From assembly GCA_964436815.1 (NCBI GenBank), contig CAYTER010000007.1, positions 1-63,812 on the forward strand: 63,812 nucleotides of DNA, read 5' to 3'. Shown piece after piece: positions 60,110 through 63,812 of the stretch. This stretch comes from UBA993 sp964436815. Its GTDB lineage: Bacteria; Bacillota; Dethiobacteria; DTU022. Below the pieces are notes generated by a model that worked only from the letters and a program-made list of their open reading frames with translations, was not told where the DNA came from and did no database searches. The position numbers were made by a program, and so were the translations under genes. Positions within the stretch are counted from its first letter, which is position 1. Each line of letters starts with the position of its first letter.

Positions 60110-60158
60110 AAGATTTCCCTCCCCTGCATATGATTGTTAATCTGGAGATGTATTACTC

Positions 60159-60920
60159 TTACAGTTCCATCTTTGCAAAACGGCTGCTGCTTACCAGGAT
60201 CATTATAAAGATTAATATGAACGTTATAACGATCGGCATGATAATGTCGGAAGCAGATGCTGTGCCGTCAAGTATAGGTTTCATGAGGGTGAGCAGGGTG
60301 TTTGGGTAGTAATCGGCAGCTGCGGAATTTGCAATGAACAGATTTAAAATGCCGCTCAGAAAAAAAATCAGCAGGGTTATACCGCCTGCCTGAAGGGGTG
60401 TTTTAAGCAGCGCCGAGAGGGAAAAGGTGATCGAAGCGATAAAGAGCGTGAAAACAACCAGGTTAATTGTTGCCCATACTGATTCTACCAACGGAGGCTG
60501 TGCGATCAGGCTTGTTGTGTAGAGGTAGGCGATGGCACTGCAACTAAAAATACCGATAATGATCAAACCATACAGAGAAAGCAGTTTGGCAAACAGATAC
60601 TTCCAGCGGCTGATCGGTTTGCTTAGCAGCCAGCCGGTAACGCCGGTTTCTTTTTCGCGGGCTACGCAACCCATCGCTGCAAAAATAAGGACAAAAATGC
60701 CGATTTGCGATACATCGGATAGAAATGATAAATAAGCATCCTGCGGAGTGGGATCCGGCATGATTATTTCAATGCCGGTTGCAAAATAGCCGAGAATTTC
60801 GTTCATATACCGGAGCATCAGGGGATCCAGCAAAGCAAAGAAGAGGATAACCAGCAGAAAGGCCGGGTACCGGAAACTGCGCCAGTTTGATTTTAACTCT
60901 TTTTCGAGCAGGACTTTCAT
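60159..60920 (-). CDS. ABC-2 type permease (cassette 2)
   Basis: About 253 residues with six membrane helices and the segment AREKETGVTGWLLSKPISRWKY that marks ABC-2 (NosY-like) permeases. Its ATG overlaps the stop of the upstream ATPase by 4 bases. One permease gene serves this ATPase, so it may act as a homodimer, unlike the two-permease cassette downstream. Substrate unknown. Confidence 0.85.
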   Translation of the reverse strand: MKVLLEKELKSNWRSFRYPAFLLVILFFALLDPLMLRYMNEILGYFATGIEIIMPDPTPQDAYLSFLSDVSQIGIFVLIFAAMGCVAREKETGVTGWLLSKPISRWKYLFAKLLSLYGLIIIGIFSCSAIAYLYTTSLIAQPPLVESVWATINLVVFTLFIASITFSLSALLKTPLQAGGITLLIFFLSGILNLFIANSAAADYYPNTLLTLMKPILDGTASASDIIMPIVITFILIFIMILVSSSRFAKMEL

Positions 60921-61921
60921 TTTGTTTTCTCCAGACGATGATTTTCGTCAAGCACTCTAAAAAAAGCATCTTCCAGGTTAGTGCGATTAGGCATAAACTC
61001 TGTTACGGTGATTCCCTTTCTAATCAGTTCCGGAAGCACACTTTCCGCCATTTTAAGGGATTCGCCGGGCTCCGATATAACCAACAGCTGGTTTAGCTGA
61101 GGTTTGACCTCCCGGACCGAGCGGCTTTGTCTGATCAGGGCAGCAGCCAGCTTGAGCTGTTCAGTTTTCACTGTCACCAGGTATTGTTCCATGGCAAACC
61201 GGTTTAATAAGTCTGAGGTTTCTGCGTCGAGCAGCTTCCGGCCCTGGTCAATAATGGTTACATGATCGCAAACTCTTTCAACATCAGCAAGGATATGGCT
61301 GGAGAAAAAAACCGTGGCCCGTCCCTTAAGTTTTAAGATGATCTCAAGCACCCGCCGCCGACCGTCGGGATCAAGGGCTGAAACCGGTTCATCAAGGATC
61401 AGCAGTTCCGGTTCGGTCAACAGAACCGCTGCCAGCCCTAATCGCTGCTGCATACCGCGCGAATAAACCCCGACCCGGCGGTTGGCAGCAGCAGTTAAAT
61501 CAAAATAGCCGAGCAGACGATTAATCCGTGGGAGGCTCTTCTTGCGGTCAATCCGGTAGATGTCGGCAACCAGGCACAGGGCTTCCCTGCCGGTAAGCCC
61601 TTCAGGAAAGACCGGATCCTGGGGCAGATAATTAAGGTACTGCAAAAAGTTGTGCTTGCGTCCAAAAAAGTGGGGTTCACCTAAAACGCTGATCTGACCT
61701 GAGTCAGCAGGGATCAAGCCGAGAATTATTTTTATAGCGGTAGTTTTTCCGGCCCCGTTAGGGCCAAGAAAGCCGTGGACACTTCCCCGTTTGACCTGAA
61801 ACCCCAATTTGTCCAGGGCCAAATGGGTGCCAAAGCTTTTTGTCAGGCCGCTGATGTCAATGGCATACCCTTTAATGCTATTCCTCTCCCCTGCCGGCAA
61901 CAAAATAAATAATCGGGCCAA
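60917..61921 (-). CDS. ABC exporter ATPase (cassette 2)
   Basis: About 334 residues from ATG 61921. Walker A GPNGAGKTT, signature YSRGMQQRLG, Walker B LLILDEPVSALD and switch His in FSSHIL are intact, as in CcmA/NosF-type ATPases. The conserved domain begins at about residue 20 (AIDISGLTKSFG), and the first 16 residues overlap the upstream gene. An ATT codon at 61876 lies just after GGGGAGAGG and would give the standard N-terminus, so a rare ATT start is possible. Confidence 0.88.
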   Translation of the reverse strand: MARLFILLPAGERNSIKGYAIDISGLTKSFGTHLALDKLGFQVKRGSVHGFLGPNGAGKTTAIKIILGLIPADSGQISVLGEPHFFGRKHNFLQYLNYLPQDPVFPEGLTGREALCLVADIYRIDRKKSLPRINRLLGYFDLTAAANRRVGVYSRGMQQRLGLAAVLLTEPELLILDEPVSALDPDGRRRVLEIILKLKGRATVFFSSHILADVERVCDHVTIIDQGRKLLDAETSDLLNRFAMEQYLVTVKTEQLKLAAALIRQSRSVREVKPQLNQLLVISEPGESLKMAESVLPELIRKGITVTEFMPNRTNLEDAFFRVLDENHRLEKTK

Positions 61922-62078
61922 ACAAATTAATAAAGATAATGATTAATGCCCAGGCCCATTTTGGCAGACCTTTTACTTCACGCCTCCTGATCAGATCGAT
62001 TAACGCCCATACCATTAGTAAAACCTGCAGAACCAGCAGGGGCCAGAACATCCTTAAAGTATCTAGAATTTCACTCAT
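61878..62078 (-). CDS. PLDc_N-type two-helix membrane protein
   Basis: About 66 residues. Two hydrophobic helices with an RRREVKGLPKWAWALIII junction and a C-terminal NLFGPIIYFVAGR segment match the phospholipase D N-terminal (PLDc_N) domain, often encoded beside ABC exporters of antimicrobial resistance type. ATG 62078 with GGAGG upstream. It overlaps the next ATPase gene and likely starts the ABC operon. Confidence 0.85.
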   Translation of the reverse strand: MSEILDTLRMFWPLLVLQVLLMVWALIDLIRRREVKGLPKWAWALIIIFINLFGPIIYFVAGRGEE

Positions 62079-62091
62079 CTACAAACCCTCC

Positions 62092-63216
62092 TTAGGCTGT
62101 TGATACCTGGTGATAAGCCCAGCTCAACCATTTGAGAGCCAGCTCCAGGTCCTCTTTTTCGACTGTGGCGCCACACCAGAAACGTAAACCGCCAGGGGCG
62201 TCTCGGTATGAAGCAATATCATAGGCAGCATCTTCGTCAGCCATCAATTTTACCAGCCTTTTTAACTTGTCCTCTTCAAGTTCGAGGGTCAGGCAAACGC
62301 TGGTGTTAGAGCGGCAGGCCTTGTCGGTGGCGAGAAAATTAATCCAGTGATTTTCGCTGACAAAGGATTCCACTGCTTTAAGGTTCTCTTCACTCCTCCT
62401 GATCAGAGCCGGTAACCCGCCGATTGATTCAGTCCACTTGAGCGCATCAAGATAATCTTCCAGGCAGAGCATCGAGGGGGTATTGATCGTCGATCCTTCA
62501 AAAATATCACTGATTAATTTACCTTTTTTGGTCAGACGAAAAACTTTGGGTAACGGCCAGGGTGGGTCATAGCTTTCAAGATGCTGAACTGCCCGGGGTG
62601 AAAGGATCAGCATGCCGTGGGCTGCTTCGCCGCCAAGTACTTTTTGCCAGGAGAATGTAACCGCATCGAGCTTTTCCCAGGGAAGCTCCATGGCAAAGAC
62701 AGCTGAAGTGGCATCGCAGAGGACCAGGCCGTTGCGATCGGAAGCAATAAAACTGCCATCGGGCACTTTTACGCCGCTGGTTGTACCATTCCAGGTAAAA
62801 ACCAGATCATGACTGCTGCTCAGTTTCCCGAGATCCGGCAGTTTTCCGTAATCGGCCTTAAAGATGTTTACATCCTTTAACTGCAGCTGGTTTACAATAT
62901 CATCGGCCCATCCCTTACCGAAAGATTCGAAATAGATTACATCGACAGGTCTTGAACCGAGAAGATTCCACATGGCCATTTCGAAAGCACCCGTATCTGA
63001 TCCCGGAACGATACCGAGCAGATAATCTTCAGGTAAACCAAGGATTTTCTTTGTTCTTTCAATTGCTTCTTTTAACCGGGCTTTACCGGGTCCGCTGCGG
63101 TGTGATCGGCCAAGAAGCGCGGGATTGAGGCTCTCAATACTGTACCCCGGTCTTTTGGCGCAGGGGCCGGAAGAAAATTGAGGATGTTTTGGCTTTAGTT
63201 TTGGTCTTGTGTCCAT
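62092..63216 (-). CDS. serC: Phosphoserine aminotransferase
   Basis: About 374 residues of the short, class V aminotransferase form. FSSGPCAKRPGY at the N-terminus, the GRSHRSGPGKARL segment, the PLP Lys in TFSWQKVLGGEAAHG and the FEGSTINTPSMLCLEDY stretch are typical. It converts 3-phosphohydroxypyruvate and glutamate to phosphoserine for serine synthesis. AAGGAAGG lies 9 bases before ATG 63216. A serA gene is not in view. Confidence 0.92.
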   Translation of the reverse strand: MDTRPKLKPKHPQFSSGPCAKRPGYSIESLNPALLGRSHRSGPGKARLKEAIERTKKILGLPEDYLLGIVPGSDTGAFEMAMWNLLGSRPVDVIYFESFGKGWADDIVNQLQLKDVNIFKADYGKLPDLGKLSSSHDLVFTWNGTTSGVKVPDGSFIASDRNGLVLCDATSAVFAMELPWEKLDAVTFSWQKVLGGEAAHGMLILSPRAVQHLESYDPPWPLPKVFRLTKKGKLISDIFEGSTINTPSMLCLEDYLDALKWTESIGGLPALIRRSEENLKAVESFVSENHWINFLATDKACRSNTSVCLTLELEEDKLKRLVKLMADEDAAYDIASYRDAPGGLRFWCGATVEKEDLELALKWLSWAYHQVSTA

Positions 63217-63349
63217 TTAAGCTGCCTTCCTTATACGATGAGATTTTCAGACAGAATCATACACCAACAAGCAAATTCTGTAAACGGGAGGATTCAGGAT
63301 TGATTAGCTTTTTCTGTTGCTGATGATGATAATTTAGCGATAAAAACGA

Positions 63350-63812
63350 TCACTCTGCGGAGATTATATAGTAATAAATCGGTTGTCCGCCGTATTGGAG
63401 CTCGATCTCCAGGTCGGGGTGTTTTTCTGCAACCAGGTTGGATAAACCAGAGGCATCCTGGCGGGAGACTCCCTGGCCGTAAAAAATGGTAAAGAGATCA
63501 TGTTTATCGGCGATTAGAATTTCAGAAAGCTTCAGGGCTGTTTGCATCAGATCCTCACCGGTTGCGACTATTTCCTCGTTGGCCAGGCCGAGAAAATCAC
63601 CGCTTCCTATTTTTTCACCGTCAATAACCGTGTCTCTGGTGGCGTGGGTGATCAAACCGGTGCTAACCCTTTTCATCCCATCTAGCATTGAATTTTTATT
63701 TTCTTCCAATCCCTGGGCAGGATTATAGGCAACCAGAGCTGCAAGACCTTCGGGGAGCGATCTGCTTTCAACCACTTCAATTCTCTTTTTTGTCAGGGTT
63801 TTAACCTGTTGG
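63350..63812 (-). CDS. C-terminal part of FakA/YloV-like fatty acid kinase protein, 5' end outside window
   Basis: The frame stays open to the window end (codons begin at 63811), so only the last roughly 154 residues are seen. The segment VVESRSLPEGLAALVAYNP, the EENKNSML run and the HATRD stretch match the C-terminal domain of DegV-partnered fatty acid kinase FakA (DAK2-domain proteins). The kinase domain itself is outside the window. FakA phosphorylates fatty acids bound to FakB. Confidence 0.8.
   Translation of the reverse strand, partial: QQVKTLTKKRIEVVESRSLPEGLAALVAYNPAQGLEENKNSMLDGMKRVSTGLITHATRDTVIDGEKIGSGDFLGLANEEIVATGEDLMQTALKLSEILIADKHDLFTIFYGQGVSRQDASGLSNLVAEKHPDLEIELQYGGQPIYYYIISAE

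Noticed and set aside
1..63812. CRISPR arrays, insertion sequences, prophage or tRNA genes
   Set aside because: I found no regular spacer repeats, transposase or integrase motifs, or tRNA-like folds with CCA ends.

Overview
The window reads as chromosomal DNA of an anaerobic or facultatively anaerobic Bacillota (Clostridia-like) bacterium. Pointers are strong Shine-Dalgarno sites of the GGAGG type, many TTG and GTG starts, class II GlpX fructose bisphosphatase, Rrf2 regulator, GatCAB, c-di-GMP-I riboswitches, corrinoid methyltransferase components, and genes for fatty-acid and amino-acid use. I see no rRNA, tRNA, CRISPR array, transposase or phage gene.

Layout. 1-9933: a one-direction signalling and corrinoid cluster with two PAS-type histidine kinases, a PAS/GAF/GGDEF protein with a degenerate HD-GYP tail, a MtaC-like corrinoid protein, a UroD/MtaA-family protein without the usual zinc cysteines, and a DUF1638-GGDEF fusion. 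10-16 kb: enoyl-CoA hydratase and DEAD-box helicase (minus strand), then arginine deiminase, GlpX, a Dam-type methylase and a ferredoxin. 16-19 kb: a duplicated-domain lipoprotein followed by an ApbE flavin transferase. 19-30 kb: acyl-CoA ligase, MaoC-like protein, nitroreductase, tryptophanase, adenine deaminase, CDP-alcohol phosphatidyltransferase, YfcC transporter and a QueG-like Fe-S protein. 30-35 kb: minus-strand molybdate block (MoeA-like, DUF364, modA, modB, modC, tiny membrane peptide). 35-46 kb: SDR, hypothetical, long-chain acyl-CoA ligase, glpD, tandem c-di-GMP riboswitches controlling a secreted transglutaminase-like protein, a GlcF/GlcD oxidase pair and a PAS-GGDEF protein. 46-57.8 kb: typA, a small Cys protein with a structured 3' region, panE-like reductase, HerA-like ATPase, Rrf2, macrodomain and gatCAB. 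57.8-63.8 kb (minus strand): a double ABC-2 export cassette, serC and a truncated FakA-like gene.

How parts work together. Three GGDEF proteins and a tandem c-di-GMP riboswitch lie within 46 kb, so c-di-GMP signalling is a theme. The first cluster looks like a sensory system coupling corrinoid methyl transfer to c-di-GMP and phosphorelay output. Acyl-CoA ligases, hydratases and SDR suggest fatty-acid oxidation; molybdate uptake would feed molybdoenzymes. The two most unusual signals are the corrinoid/c-di-GMP cluster and a GatA whose two catalytic serines are both alanine. All functional calls come from reading translated sequence by eye; no database search was run.
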